Below, piece by piece: positions 22,645-33,120 of a stretch of 64,000 nt of DNA. The stretch is taken from positions 164,005,850 through 164,069,849 of the forward strand of contig OX465283.1 in the NCBI GenBank assembly GCA_949987705.1. The letters run 5' to 3'. Source of the stretch: Thereva unica (Eukaryota; Arthropoda; Insecta; Diptera; Therevidae). Within the stretch, counting starts at the first letter, position 1, and every line of letters begins with the position of its first letter. The notes under the pieces are model-generated. The model worked only from the letters and a program-made list of their open reading frames with translations. It was not told the origin of the DNA and did no database searches. The position numbers were made by a program, and so were the translations under genes.

Positions 22645-22752
22645 GCTGTCTATTCCCGAGTCCAGTGTATGAAAGGAGGAGGATGGTTGACCTGCCGAAT
22701 TGACCAGAATCGGGAAACCGAAGTAACTAGGCAAGGAACCGCATGAATACGC
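22645..22752 (+). repeat. dispersed repeat related to 14267-14400 (inverted)
   Basis: Shares GGAGGAGG, TGACCAGAATCGGGAAA and GGAACCGCATGAATA with the reverse complement of 14267-14370. It lies just upstream of a LINE-B relic, which suggests it is part of the LINE-B family or a companion sequence. Confidence 0.5.
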
Positions 22753-22909
22753 CTCCTTTCATTCGCGGTTTCAACCAATTTGATCGTTGACAACAGCATT
22801 TTGCAAAATCCATTGAAACACCCAACTCATCTGGCGAAATCCATCCGGCAAGGACTCGGCAATGTTAGACTACATTTTGATCAACGCAAGAATCCGATCG
22901 ACGGTCTGA

Positions 22910-24030
22910 CAATTATGTGTGATGCGTGGGCCCCATTGCGGATCGGTCCATTATCTTGTTCAACCGAAATTACAGATGCGATTGCAAGGACCGAAAAAAA
23001 CGGTGCCACTACGACCCAAGAAAAATTGGGCGTGTCTACAGAACCCGGCCATCGAGCGAGAGTTTCAAACGGCATTACGAAACGAACTCCCAAAATGAAC
23101 CCCTGAATATCGATCAGCCGACGAATCAATTTCTCGATACTGAACCGAAAATTATCGAGGTAAAGACGGAACTGTCCTCGTTTCGATTGCATCGATTACA
23201 ACAGCTTGTGGAGAACCTTGGAAGCGGAACACGTGCCATTGAAAATCATCAAACTTCTCCAAGCGTCGTACATAGGCTCAACCAGCAGCGTTCGTATTCG
23301 AAGCGACCTATCCGAGAAACTAACGATACAAATAGGTGTACGACAAGGAGATGTCGTTTCGCCACTTCTCTTCAAAGTGTGATCGATGCGATTATGCGTG
23401 AAGCATTCGATGAACGACGCGGAGTTCGATACGACGACAACAACTTCGTAACCTACTTGATAGCGTCGTCTTCGCCGAAACCGATGCCGAAAAAACGGAC
23501 ATCTTATACGACGATCAATGCGGAAAAGTGCTCACAATGGACCGATCGACAGCCAGTGCTCACCCTGAAAGGAGCCCATCGAACAGGTTCCGATGTTCAA
23601 ATATTTGGGATCATTGGTTGAGGAATAGAAAGTGGCATCGACGGCTGACGTACACCTCGCATATGGAAACGAACAAATATTACCATCAAAACTAAAATAC
23701 GCTTTTACCGAACGTTGACCCTTCCGATTTATGGATCTAAAACGTGGACATTGCTCAAGCCAGACCTTAACAAACTCGAGGTCTTCCAAATGCAATGCTT
23801 GAGGCAGATTCTCGGTGTCTCACTCCGCGATCGCCTTCGAAACGAGACAGTTAGATGAAGATGCGATCAACAGACACTGATCGAAGAAGAAATACAAAAA
23901 CGTCGACTACAATGGGTTGAACATGTTCGCCGAATGGATGATAACCGCTTATCACGTAAATTTCTCTGGCAAGACCGTCCGGTAGACTGGAGAATTCAGC
24001 GATCGGCACCAAAGAAAACCTCGCTATATG
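22910..24030 (+). pseudogene. LINE-B ORF2 relic, plus strand
   Basis: Contains the LINE-B blocks of the 20.3-21.4 kb copy on the opposite strand: AEHVPLKIIKLLQASY (about 23230), IQIGVRQGDVVSPLLF (23330), FDERRGVRYDDNNFV (23410), TWTLLK and LRDRLRNETVR (23745-23855), and MDDNRLSRKFLW (23935). The FADD block is deleted between 23460 and 23500, and stops and frameshifts are frequent. It ends at a hAT-like MITE. Confidence 0.8.
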
Positions 24031-24038
24031 GGAACGAA

Positions 24039-24213
24039 CAGGGACGTCGTATGGCTCTTTTGCGCCCGATGCAGTATGCCATATTGCGCGGCAAACACTC
24101 TGTGGAGTTCCTTTAATATATGAAAATGAAGGCATGGGAACACTTTTCCCCTTTTTTCTGAAATTGCGCCCGGTGTCAATGCACCAATTGCACCTATGAA
24201 AGCATCGTCCCAG
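24039..24213 (-). mobile_element. hAT-like MITE, copy 2, with 8-bp TSD
   Basis: A 175-bp element starting CAGGGACGTCG and ending CGATGC-type inverted repeat (CATCGTCCCAG). It is flanked by GGAACGAA (24031-24038) and GGAACGGA (24214-24221), an 8-bp duplication with one mismatch. Internal TGCGCCCGATGCAGTATGCC is the reverse complement of the right end of the 12036 copy. It is inserted in or at the end of the LINE-B relic. Confidence 0.78.
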
Positions 24214-24221
24214 GGAACGGA

Positions 24222-27200
24222 AGTAAAGTCCCCAATCTAAAGGCTCATTTACATCCCAAAGACAAAGTGGAAGTGCAAATATGAGCTCCTTTATCGCATA
24301 GAGGATAGAATGGTTCTATCTCTGTTTCACTAAAGTGGCAACAGAAAACTGTAACCCGACGTAGGCCCACCAAGTATGTTTTAAAATTAACCCTCTTGTC
24401 GATCATCACTCCCGCTGATCAGCGCAGTTACACTTTTTTGTCCAGCAGACAGCAGATCGGGCCTTTCAGTCCACGCTTTAATATCTCAGACAACTTTGTT
24501 CGCCAATACTTCGATCTCATTGGTAGCGTTCACATTGTGAAAACAGAAGAGGTCCCAGGACAAATGAAGTGACCTACCTTCTTTTCTTGTTGGGAAAGGT
24601 TGTTAGTTAGAGATAGTTTCGAAGTGGGGTTCGTGTATATCTGACGACTCACCCGGGCCCAAAACGACTCACCGGCACAGCTCACAATGTCCGAGAATCA
24701 CCTCTCCAGGTAAAGCCTCATTAGCCTACGTCAAGACAAGTTGCTCCTTTTCCTTTCTCGAGCAGTATAGTAGAGTTTAGCCTGATTTACAACATGATGC
24801 AGTATATTTTCCCCTTACACGATGGTAAATTGTACTGAGGCCTCAAGTTTTTGTAATATCCCGATTCAAAAATAATGTACTACTACTTATTTGTATGAGC
24901 ACATCTCGAGATAAATTTCTTCTTTATTTCCGATTTTTAACACACAAGGAGAAAATGAGCCAAGGAGTAATTGTAAATACGTACGTAGAGGAGAGATATG
25001 CCTTTCTTCTTTCTAATTTCTTTTTGGGGCAGTAAAATTCCCATCCACCAACTTGAAGTGATACTACGTGTACATCATGAGTTGAATAGTTGACTCGACT
25101 CTCGACTCGACTCGCCTCATAAATCACAAACAAAACACAAAGATGCTGCTGTAAACTAAATTAAACTACCCAACTACCGAGCTCGCATCTATGCGCATTA
25201 ATTCAACTTAACCTAAGTAGCAGAGCTGAGTCGAGTTCAGTCGACCCTAACTCAACTCGCGCTACCGGTCGAACTAAAAGTTGATCTACAATGTTAAAAA
25301 GTGGATTACCTACCATATTCGAATATTCACCGATAAGGTAACAATAGAAGTGAGACGGGTAAGGGGGTAAGTAATCAATGGTAGATTAACTTCTAGTTCG
25401 ACCGGGAGCTACCATGGTGAATTCTTGAAAATGGCCATAGTTGGACTTTCTTTTTCTACTTTGCTTGTTTTTTGTCATTTTGGCATTACAATAGCACCTC
25501 GCCTCATTTGAAGTATGACATTGTACTGGCTCAAAAGAAAAAAAGAGGCACCTCTTACAAACTCATTTTATAATCGTGTCCTAGCCAACACTACAGTATA
25601 GATTTCCCCTTTAGAATTATTTAGGCTAAACTCCATATAGAGGGGATATCGTTACTCTCCTGGGATCCTCTCCTCTTTGTTGTCCTCATTCCCTTAAATG
25701 TCCCTTTACGTTAACATCATCCGAGATAGGTGAACCCTGGATTTTCTATTCCTGCAGAAATTCACGTCCTCTGGCACAAAGGCTATGATGTTACCAATTG
25801 CAAGAGGAATGTACAAGAAACTCTTCATATGGCCAACGCACATCACAGAGGACTGTAGGTAGCGCTAGTGATGATAATAAGTGAAATAAGTAATGGTATG
25901 CGTTTAAAACAAAACAAACTTTAAACTTCTACAAATTAGTATCGAAGACCTTCAAAGCAACATTCACCCTTTCCCAACAACTTTCTTAAAGTTTCCCCCG
26001 CAAAGTTTTTCAACAATATTTTCCAACAAAACATCGAATAATAAATTGATGAAATATTGTAGCCTTTATAGTCGTGCAGCAACAATCAATCGATCCACAG
26101 CAAGATAGCGCAGTGCCCATAAATTTCGGCTTTAATGTTTCATTTAAGTGAGATTGATCGAAGAGAGCCGCTTAGCAAACAATTTGGGGTTAATTTAAGA
26201 CTACCCTTGAATGGCTCCTAATTTATATGAGTGACATTCAGCCGATAGGACGCCCAGAAACTAAATGCCGAACCAATAGTGCCGCTATAGCAGGTGGTGA
26301 GTCAAGAACCTCTTGCAGATAAAATTTCCCAGAGCGTTAAGGGTATAAATTACGAACCCCACCTGTCCAACTTTCTTCCTCCACCCGGGGAATGTTCGCA
26401 GAAAGCTCTTTTGTTTGCCAAACTGTAATCTTTTGTTTCAGGATAGAAGAGGATGGGCAGAGGTAAAGAAACTCAGCGAAAAAAATTGAATAAATCAAGG
26501 GAAATATTCTCTACGAGTGTATTAAGGACAGTCTTACGCCGCTCGGTTGCCTTAAATTCCGAAATTACTGATTATCTCCTACAAATCCTAGTAATCCGTG
26601 CTGGAATAATTCCAAGATAACTGAGTGCTCCGGAGCCGGACGAATAAAATTAAATGAAGTTATTATCCAGGGAAGAAACGTGGATCCCTAGTCCTGCTGC
26701 GAGATACGTTTACTTCGTAATGAAGATCAATTTTTAAATTCTCCATTTAACAATGCCGGAATCTGGATTCGTCCTCCATACTGACGAATACTCCTCGGAG
26801 TCATCGTTTGAATTTAATTTTTGTCATTTATTCATCTACCAGGATGAGATGAGTTTGAAGGACACTTTCCCATACCGGTGAGTATTTTATCATTTCACGA
26901 AACTGCGACTTTTGGGGGGGGGGGATTAAATTGGACAATTCGATTTCAATTCCCCATTTCTTCAAGGTGAATTAAGGAACACAAGCTCGTGGCTTTACGT
27001 TAGGATAGAAGGACGAGGATAAAACCGCAGAGATGTAAACAGCAGGGATGTAAGACGCCTTAGGTACTTATTTTATCAGTGGTGCTAGAAGTAAGCTTGA
27101 CTGGATATTGACTAGACAAATCTATGTACTTATATAGAAATCAGCAAACGAACAACATTTCAAATAGATTTCTTCAAGTACAGACTATTTTCGGGCAAAT

Positions 27201-27290
27201 CCTGCTAGGGGATAAGCTCAAACAAAGAATGCTGATACAGTCGAGGGAAAAGGATTAAAATTTGAAATTATTCTGACAAATGTCACAGAA
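24222..27290. other. intergenic DNA, no gene recognised
   Basis: No coding region. It holds a small inverted-repeat element (25266-25404), CTCGACTCGACTC-rich sequence near 25095, GAGTCGAG/CAACTC phrases near 25225-25262, and an 11-base G run at 26914-26924. Confidence 0.45.
25266..25404. mobile_element. small MITE or inverted-repeat element
   Basis: The ends CGGTCGAACTAAAAGTTGAT and its inverted partner ATTAACTTCTAGTTCGACCG enclose 139 bp. The arms agree over about 25 bases with two mismatches. I found no convincing target duplication, though GCTAC occurs on both sides. Confidence 0.55.
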
Positions 27291-27294
27291 GAGA

Positions 27295-28015
27295 CTGTAT
27301 GATTCAAAGACGCAAGCAGGCCGAGGTACTCGCCGTCCAGGTGTGTGCTCAGACTTGTATTAATAGAGCTCCAAATAGCTCTAACATTGTTATTTTCTCC
27401 GACAGTCAAGCTGCATTGCTGGCCATTAAATCGCACAGGGTGTCATCAAAGACTGTCCTGGATTGTCTTCAATCTCTGAAATTCCTCAGCAGGAACAACA
27501 GTGTCACGCTGATGTGGATTCCGGGCCACGAAGGTCACATTGGTAATGAAATTGCCGACAGCCTGGCTAGAGTAGGCGCCAACTCATCGCCTATCGGTCC
27601 GGAACCTTTCTGTAGCTTAGCAAGCTGTCATGTTAAAAAGGTCATAAAAAATTGAGTCGACCAGCTGCTTCTTCATAGCTGGATGAGGATCCAGGGTGCT
27701 CGTCAAGCTAAAAGATTCATGCAAATCGATAAGGCTAAAGCGGGCAAACTTCTACATCTCAACAGGTGGGAGCTAAAAATAATAACAGAGCTCTTGACGG
27801 GCCACTGTTCGCTTAAAATAGGTCTGGTGGCCGATTGTAGCTATCGGTTCTGCGGAGTAGCTCCCGAAACGGTGGAGCACTTGCTGTGCGACTGTGAGGC
27901 TACAGCGAGGAAGAGATTGAGCCTCCTCCATCTTGACTTCCCTACCCCCAGGGAGATTTGGGACAGAAATCCTAAATCAGTTTTAGTATGTTTTACTGTA
28001 TATTAGAAGCCTTAA
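27295..28015 (+). pseudogene. LINE RNase H domain and C-terminal zinc-knuckle fragment
   Basis: Two adjoining frames (27299-27655 and 27683-28006) encode an RNase H domain with AEVLAVQVCA, IFSDSQAALLAI and LMWIPGHEGHIGNEIAD, carrying the expected acidic residues and H. The C-terminal region follows with YRFCGVAPETVEHLLCDC, a C-x2-C...H-x4-C knuckle typical of I/R1/Loa-type LINEs. A stop separates the two, and the RT upstream is missing, so it is a dead 3' part. Confidence 0.8.
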
Positions 28016-28161
28016 CCTAGATGGTTTTTAAAGACGGGGATGGCACAATAGACCAAACAAAATCGTTCGCAGTGCCGGCAAAGGCACCCCTCAACAAGAA
28101 ATAGATATAGGCCGGGTTTGTGTTTGCAGAACTGACTTAGATCTAAGTAGCAGCAAAGCCT

Positions 28162-28401
28162 GGGGGCCTCGGTGGTCTAGAGGTAAGGCGCTTGACTACT
28201 ATCCCAGAGGTCCCGGGTTCGAATCCCGGCCAGCCCCACGGTCCTTCGCCTTTTCCACTTTCCCACCCACATAACTTCCCTTCTTTCTTCTCCCATCTAC
28301 ATCGCAGTTAAATTTTCGAAGCCTACTAAGTCAATATCCTCAAGAGTTAAGAGTTAACCCTTCTAGCACAGAAGGCGCACTTTTCAGCTAAGCATGAAAA
28401 T
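28162..28401 (+). mobile_element. tRNA-derived SINE with Pol III boxes
   Basis: Box A TGGTCTAGAGG at 28173-28183 and box B GGTTCGAATCC at 28216-28226 lie in a tRNA-like head, with a T arm CCGGG-TTCGAAT-CCCGG. The acceptor stem pairs only over four bases (GGGG with CCCC) and the anticodon arm is poor, so this is not a working tRNA gene. A non-tRNA body follows and ends near a TA-rich run at 28402-28462. Confidence 0.72.
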
Positions 28402-28462
28402 CTATATATACATACACACACATACATATATGAATATATATATGTATATATATACATATATA
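28402..28462. repeat. TA/CA microsatellite
   Basis: TATATACATACACACAC...ATATATATGTATATATATA-type repeats. They separate two copies of a motif containing CAGAAGGCGCACTT (at about 28368 and 28480). Confidence 0.8.
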
Positions 28463-28597
28463 GAGTTTCCCTTCTAACGCAGAAGGCGCACTTCCCAGCA
28501 GGGCTGAGAAATATTTACCACTGCTGTGGCTCAGCTGAGACATGCAAACATAAAAGATTAAGTACCAATAAAAATTGCATGCAAAACACATAAACAG

Positions 28598-30796
28598 TCA
28601 TGAGACAACAAATAGACTCCTTTTAAGCAGGTCCTTGTTAGTGCTCACGCTAAAAACATTAATATTTTTATTTACATTAATGAACATGCGATTAACAGGC
28701 TCAAATCGGCCATAATTGGTGTTAGAGGAGTTGATGTGTAAGAGCGGTGGTCCTCTCAGATTGTATCGGCTCTCTCTAAACGACGCACGGCGCCTTAGAA
28801 AACCTGAGTCGACACGTCCATTAAGAAGCTGGTGGACGAAAACAACATCGGCCACCTCACGACGCTTGTGGAGAGTGTTTAAGTTGAGTAACTTAAGTCG
28901 GTATTCATATGGTGGAAGAATTAAAGGGTCTTCCCAAGGAAGGTGATTCAATGCGAATCGAACGAACCTACGTTGAACCGACTCAATTTTTCCAACATGC
29001 GAAGAATAGTAAGGAGACCAAACCTGGGACCCATATTCAAGTAAAGGTCTGACAAGGGAGATGTAGAGGTGTTTAGTGATCAGGGTGCTATTAAATTCTT
29101 TGGACCACCTTTTAATAAAACCCAAGACTAAGCTGCTCTTGGTAGAAATATAGTTGATATGAGAAGCAAAGTCCAGCTTGGTGTCAAATCTAATCCCGAG
29201 ATCTTTGACAAAATTAACACGGGGGACACCCTCACTAGAAAATGAGTAGTTATAAATTATAGGATCACGTCGCCTACAAAAAGTCATGACTTCGCATTTA
29301 CTAATATTAAGAACCAGGTTGTTGTTAGCACACCAGGAGTAAAAGGTGTCGAGGTCGACTTGCAAAAGTTTGCAGTCCTCCATACTCTTTACGCGACGGT
29401 ACAATTTGATGTCATCAGCATAAATCAGGATTCTGCAGTGTCTTAGCAAGGTAACAATATCATCAATAGAAAGAATAAAGAGGATAGGGCCAAGATGACT
29501 GCCTTGAGGGACACCGGATGACGCCTCAATGGTCGCGGATTTGGATCCACGGAAAAGGACTTGGTAGGTCCTGTCAGCTAAGTAGGACTGGAACCATAAT
29601 AGAAGGGCTTCAGGGAAACCTAACTTTTTTAGTTTAAGAAGTATAATGGAGTGGGAAAGCTTGTCAAATGCCTTACTGAAATCAGTGTAAACACAATCAG
29701 TTTGGCAACCGGAAACGAAACCTTCAACAGCGTGGGAAGTGAATTCAAGGAGATTGGTGGTAGTGGAACGAGCTGGAAGAAAACCATGTTGGTTTGTAGA
29801 AATAAGTTTTTTGCAGATGGGCACGATTGCAGAATAAATGATTGATTCAAAAAGCTTCGGTATGACAGACAGCTTGGCAATTGGTCTGTAGTTCGATATT
29901 TCGTTCTTGCTACCACTTTTGTGAATAGGAATTATGAACGAATTCTTCCAAAGAGTAGGGAAGTATCCTTTATCCAGGGACTTTTGAAAAAGGGTTTTCA
30001 GTGGACACTGGAGAACCTCCACACAGGATTTAAGGACAGCAGGAGGGATACCGTCAGGGCCGGAAGTGAAATCGTATGGGAGTTCATCAATATGTTTCAT
30101 GATATCGTCAATGGAGATTGAGAGAGATAAACTAGTAGCCTCTCGGTGTAGAGTTATGTGACGAAAATTATTGTCATTAGGTTGAAAATTAGACGGGGTG
30201 AAAGATTGATGAAAGAATGAAGCAAACATGTTGCAAATCGAGGAAGACTCACTACTTGACCAGTTAGTGTGCTGCATAGTTTTTGGGTAGTTATCAGCTT
30301 TTTTCTTGGAGTTGACAAATTTGAAGAAGTTTCTAGGATCAGTATAAACCTGGTCCCTCATGCTGCTGAGATATTCGCCATACAGAGCAGAAGAGAGTAA
30401 ACGAAATCTGTTATAGCAATCAGTAAATGTAATAAGACTCGGAGAATCCTTCCTTTTTAAATAGGTCTTCCAGAGTCTATTTTTCTGATTCCTTAAATGC
30501 TTCAGCTCATTGTTGTACCAAGGTGGAGATGAACTGCGCAATTTTTGGGGCTCAAAAGGTACGCATGAAGCAATAGCTTCATACAGTACGGCGTAAAACC
30601 GTGCCACATCGACATCCAACTCATTTGAGGAAAGTAAGCTGTTGAAATCAATCAAGGCAAGCTTAGATGAGAGTTCATTAAAGTTAGCCTTCTTAAAGTT
30701 GAAGGAATGGGTTACCGCCTCCGGACAAGGATTGTTCTTTGAGTTGAAGCAGTAATTTAGTAAGAGAGGAGGGTGGTAATTGTCAACGGACGTCAT
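28598..30796 (-). CDS. LINE-C ORF2, RT part (732 codons, endonuclease end lost)
   Basis: An open frame that starts just after the last endonuclease strand (VDNYHPPL) and covers the whole RT. It contains LPYDFTSGPDGIPPAVLK, ISNYRPIAKLSVIPKLFE, QHGFLPARSTTTNLLEF, VYTDFSKAFDKLSH, SGVPQGSHLGPILF and the catalytic IYADDIKLY. The thumb has LVRPLLEYGSQVWSPYY, and the protein ends without RNase H. One GTPF-like change occurs (ILSIDD where NDL/NDI is usual). It resembles jockey/CR1-group enzymes. It is separated from its N-terminal part by a stop, a frame change and a deletion of most of the endonuclease, so the copy is inactive although the RT frame is clean. Confidence 0.88.
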   Translation of the reverse strand: MTSVDNYHPPLLLNYCFNSKNNPCPEAVTHSFNFKKANFNELSSKLALIDFNSLLSSNELDVDVARFYAVLYEAIASCVPFEPQKLRSSSPPWYNNELKHLRNQKNRLWKTYLKRKDSPSLITFTDCYNRFRLLSSALYGEYLSSMRDQVYTDPRNFFKFVNSKKKADNYPKTMQHTNWSSSESSSICNMFASFFHQSFTPSNFQPNDNNFRHITLHREATSLSLSISIDDIMKHIDELPYDFTSGPDGIPPAVLKSCVEVLQCPLKTLFQKSLDKGYFPTLWKNSFIIPIHKSGSKNEISNYRPIAKLSVIPKLFESIIYSAIVPICKKLISTNQHGFLPARSTTTNLLEFTSHAVEGFVSGCQTDCVYTDFSKAFDKLSHSIILLKLKKLGFPEALLLWFQSYLADRTYQVLFRGSKSATIEASSGVPQGSHLGPILFILSIDDIVTLLRHCRILIYADDIKLYRRVKSMEDCKLLQVDLDTFYSWCANNNLVLNISKCEVMTFCRRRDPIIYNYSFSSEGVPRVNFVKDLGIRFDTKLDFASHINYISTKSSLVLGFIKRWSKEFNSTLITKHLYISLVRPLLEYGSQVWSPYYSSHVGKIESVQRRFVRFALNHLPWEDPLILPPYEYRLKLLNLNTLHKRREVADVVFVHQLLNGRVDSGFLRRRASFRESRYNLRGPPLLHINSSNTNYGRFEPVNRMFINVNKNINVFSVSTNKDLLKRSLFVVS

Positions 30797-30798
30797 GA

Positions 30799-31110
30799 CT
30801 ATTGGATTGGGTTAGAGAAACTAGGAAGCGAAATTGGGTTACAATTAAGGTGGCTGCGGCATGCAAGAAGTACGCCACCTCCGCGAGCTTCCGAGTGAGT
30901 GTGACGGTCCCTCCGAAAGACTTGGTAGGAGGAATCGAAGAGTTCAGCATTAAGAATGCCTTCGTGAAGCCAGGTTTCCGTGAACGCTATGACATCGAAC
31001 CCGCTAGCCATCGATGCCTGAAGGATGTCGTTAGTTTTTGACCTTGTCCCCCTTACGTTTTGGTAGTAGAGGGAGAGGGTCTCAAGTTTTTTGACATCCT
31101 TTGTGTTCTC
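30799..31110 (-). pseudogene. LINE-C ORF2, N-terminal endonuclease part
   Basis: Encodes LSLYYQNVRGTRSKTNDI, VIAFTETWLHEGI and ARGGGVLLACRS, the first catalytic blocks of the LINE endonuclease (N and E residues visible). It then stops at TAG just before the downstream RT frame. The blocks with GDFN and SDH are absent, so roughly 100 residues are missing. The upstream end overlaps the 3' end of ORF1 in another frame. Confidence 0.8.
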
Positions 31111-32375
31111 GGAATGGAAACGATTGAGTGAGGTGCTCGAGTACGGGTACGCGGAACAAAGAGCTTGGTAAGAGCACCAGCAGGCCAGAAACCAGGATCT
31201 AAAAGAGTCTCGGCAATAACGGGCGGTGCAGACAAAACGAAAGAAGCAACAGGCTTGGAAGCCTTGTTGACTTTTCTGCATGAAACAGTTCCAGGGTCTA
31301 TAGATTTTTTCCTTAAATATTCACAGACAGACTCCGTCGTAGTCTGAGGAGAGAACCGTGATATAAAGATATCTAAAGGTCTTGGTATCGTAACTAGAGG
31401 GGTGCACGGTTCTTGGGGAGCTGTAGCTTCAGTGACCGGGGGGTTGGCCACTATTAGAGGCAAAGAGGTGGATACCGAGACCGGCCTAGAGGTCGACTCA
31501 GTCTCTGGAACGCGGGGCAAGGAACTCAAGGTGACACCGTCACCAATGACGGCTCGATCTCGATTTTTCCTGCGACTTTTACGACGCGCCTTTGTACTAG
31601 GTACAGTTGGATTGACGGCCTCCTGAGGCAAGAAGACATTCTCCAAACGAGAAGTAGCCGCGGGACAGGGTAAAGGCAAAGGCTGCTCCTCAACTTGCAG
31701 GGCGTCATCAGATTCTACCGCCGCTGAGGAGGTCTTATTGGAAACAACGAAGCTCTCCAATCTTGAGGACAGAGAGCTCAGGGCATTGTGATTTTGAATC
31801 ACTGCTGATGATAGCGATTCAATATCAACCCTTACACGTTTTGTATTCCTTTTGATATCGTCCAATATGGGATGGACAGAAGCCGAGGAGCTAGAAGTGC
31901 AGGAGGAAGAAGTGGCGACCGGATTAAGTAACGCCGAATGTATGTCGTCTAACGACTCTAGAGCTGTTGCAACTCGGGAAGAAATTTTCTCAAATTTCTC
32001 AATCAAGGAACCCGTATTGGCCACAGCAGAGCCCAGAGTGTCAGACAACGTGTCAAGCCGAACATTGATAGACTGGACGTCATCGGCTAACATTTGAAAG
32101 TGCAAGATGTTACTGGAGAAAGAGTTAAGACGATCCATGACCTTTTCGTGACCAACGAGAAAAACGTCAGAGATGTCCTTCACCAATCTCAGCACATGAC
32201 AGGGTTTAATGTCAGAGCATTCGCCGCAAGTACGCCCTCTAGGAGCCGACGATTTGCTGCTGACCTTGGTATTAAGGCAGGAAGGGTGGAAAACGCCTCC
32301 ACATACCCCGTCACAGGAAATCCCATCACGAGCGATTTCCGAAAAACACCTCTTGCACAATTGATTGTCCGCCAT
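31053..32375 (-). CDS. LINE-C ORF1 protein with PHD-type zinc finger
   Basis: 440 codons from ATG at 32375. Residues 7-35 form a PHD-like finger (CKRCF, C..VCGGVFHPSCL) followed by CGEC. A long helical, probably coiled-coil region follows (about 75-215: LDTLSDTLGSAV, LSSLSSRLESF), then a basic stretch RRKSRRKNRD (about 267). The C-terminal fold around PLDIFISRFSPQTT (about 335) looks like an RRM-type or similar small domain. Such proteins serve as the RNA-binding ORF1 partner of some insect CR1/jockey-group LINEs. The stop lies within the region overlapping ORF2. Function is inferred from position and composition. Confidence 0.8.
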   Translation of the reverse strand: MADNQLCKRCFSEIARDGISCDGVCGGVFHPSCLNTKVSSKSSAPRGRTCGECSDIKPCHVLRLVKDISDVFLVGHEKVMDRLNSFSSNILHFQMLADDVQSINVRLDTLSDTLGSAVANTGSLIEKFEKISSRVATALESLDDIHSALLNPVATSSSCTSSSSASVHPILDDIKRNTKRVRVDIESLSSAVIQNHNALSSLSSRLESFVVSNKTSSAAVESDDALQVEEQPLPLPCPAATSRLENVFLPQEAVNPTVPSTKARRKSRRKNRDRAVIGDGVTLSSLPRVPETESTSRPVSVSTSLPLIVANPPVTEATAPQEPCTPLVTIPRPLDIFISRFSPQTTTESVCEYLRKKSIDPGTVSCRKVNKASKPVASFVLSAPPVIAETLLDPGFWPAGALTKLFVPRTRTRAPHSIVSIPRTQRMSKNLRPSPSTTKT

Positions 32376-32437
32376 AATTATATATATAAATTATTATAAA
32401 AAAAATATATATATATATATATGTATATATATATGAA
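32376..32437. repeat. TA microsatellite at the LINE-C 5' side
   Basis: Mostly TATATA with interruptions, directly upstream of the ORF1 start on the minus strand. A similar run lies past the 3' end at 28402. Confidence 0.75.
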
Positions 32438-33120
32438 TAAAAAAAGTTAATTGTGAAGAAAATGACCCCCGAATTTGAGGCAGAATTTGAAAATTAAAAG
32501 AAGAAAAAAATTAAAAAAGAAAAAGAAAAAAAAAGTTTGAGAGCCAATAAAAAGAAATTGCAAAACGTTGCATACATTTAGGTGACACCAAAAAAATGCA
32601 TACAAGACAAATTCTAACCTTCAAAAAAAAGAGACTACAAATAAATAAAAATAAAGAAAAAAGGCTTCGACACAAAACTAAGCAATAAAAAATTAATTAT
32701 TAAGAAAAATTTAAAATCTAGACGGGTAATAGAGACGATCACCCACCTTGTTTCAGGCGCACAGACGCAACACAACACGGAGCACCACAATTCGAAAACA
32801 AAGCAAAAAATATAATCCACTGCCACAAAAACACAATTTAACATTAAAAAAGGTAAGTGGATTAAAATTGGAAAAGAAGAGTTAAATAATTAGCAAAAAA
32901 AACACTCAAAACACAGAAACCAAATATCCACAACACTGAATGACTCCACAGTTTGACAGGACAGGATAAAAATTAAAGTTATAACTGCAAAAACTTACAC
33001 TGCGCAGTTAGAACTGCAAACATGAACCTGGCCATAGACACAAGCAAAGCCAATCAGTGATACGACGACGAAATCAAGGTAACGATGGAGATCAGAAATA
33101 AAAACAGGAAAATATACATA
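32438..33120. other. A-rich noncoding DNA, possibly LINE-C 5' UTR
   Basis: Strongly A-rich on the plus strand, so T-rich in the LINE-C sense direction. It may be LINE-C leader sequence or plain flanking DNA. No ORF with domains. Confidence 0.35.

Noticed and set aside
22926..23621. 231-codon ORF as a host gene
   Set aside because: LINE-B motifs occur in other frames of the same stretch; this frame is a shadow over a relic.
28162..28240. tRNA gene
   Set aside because: Box A, box B and T arm are good, but the acceptor stem pairs over only four bases and the anticodon arm is poor; a SINE head fits better.
28402..28462. CRISPR-like or regular array
   Set aside because: Simple TA/CA microsatellite; no spacer-repeat structure.
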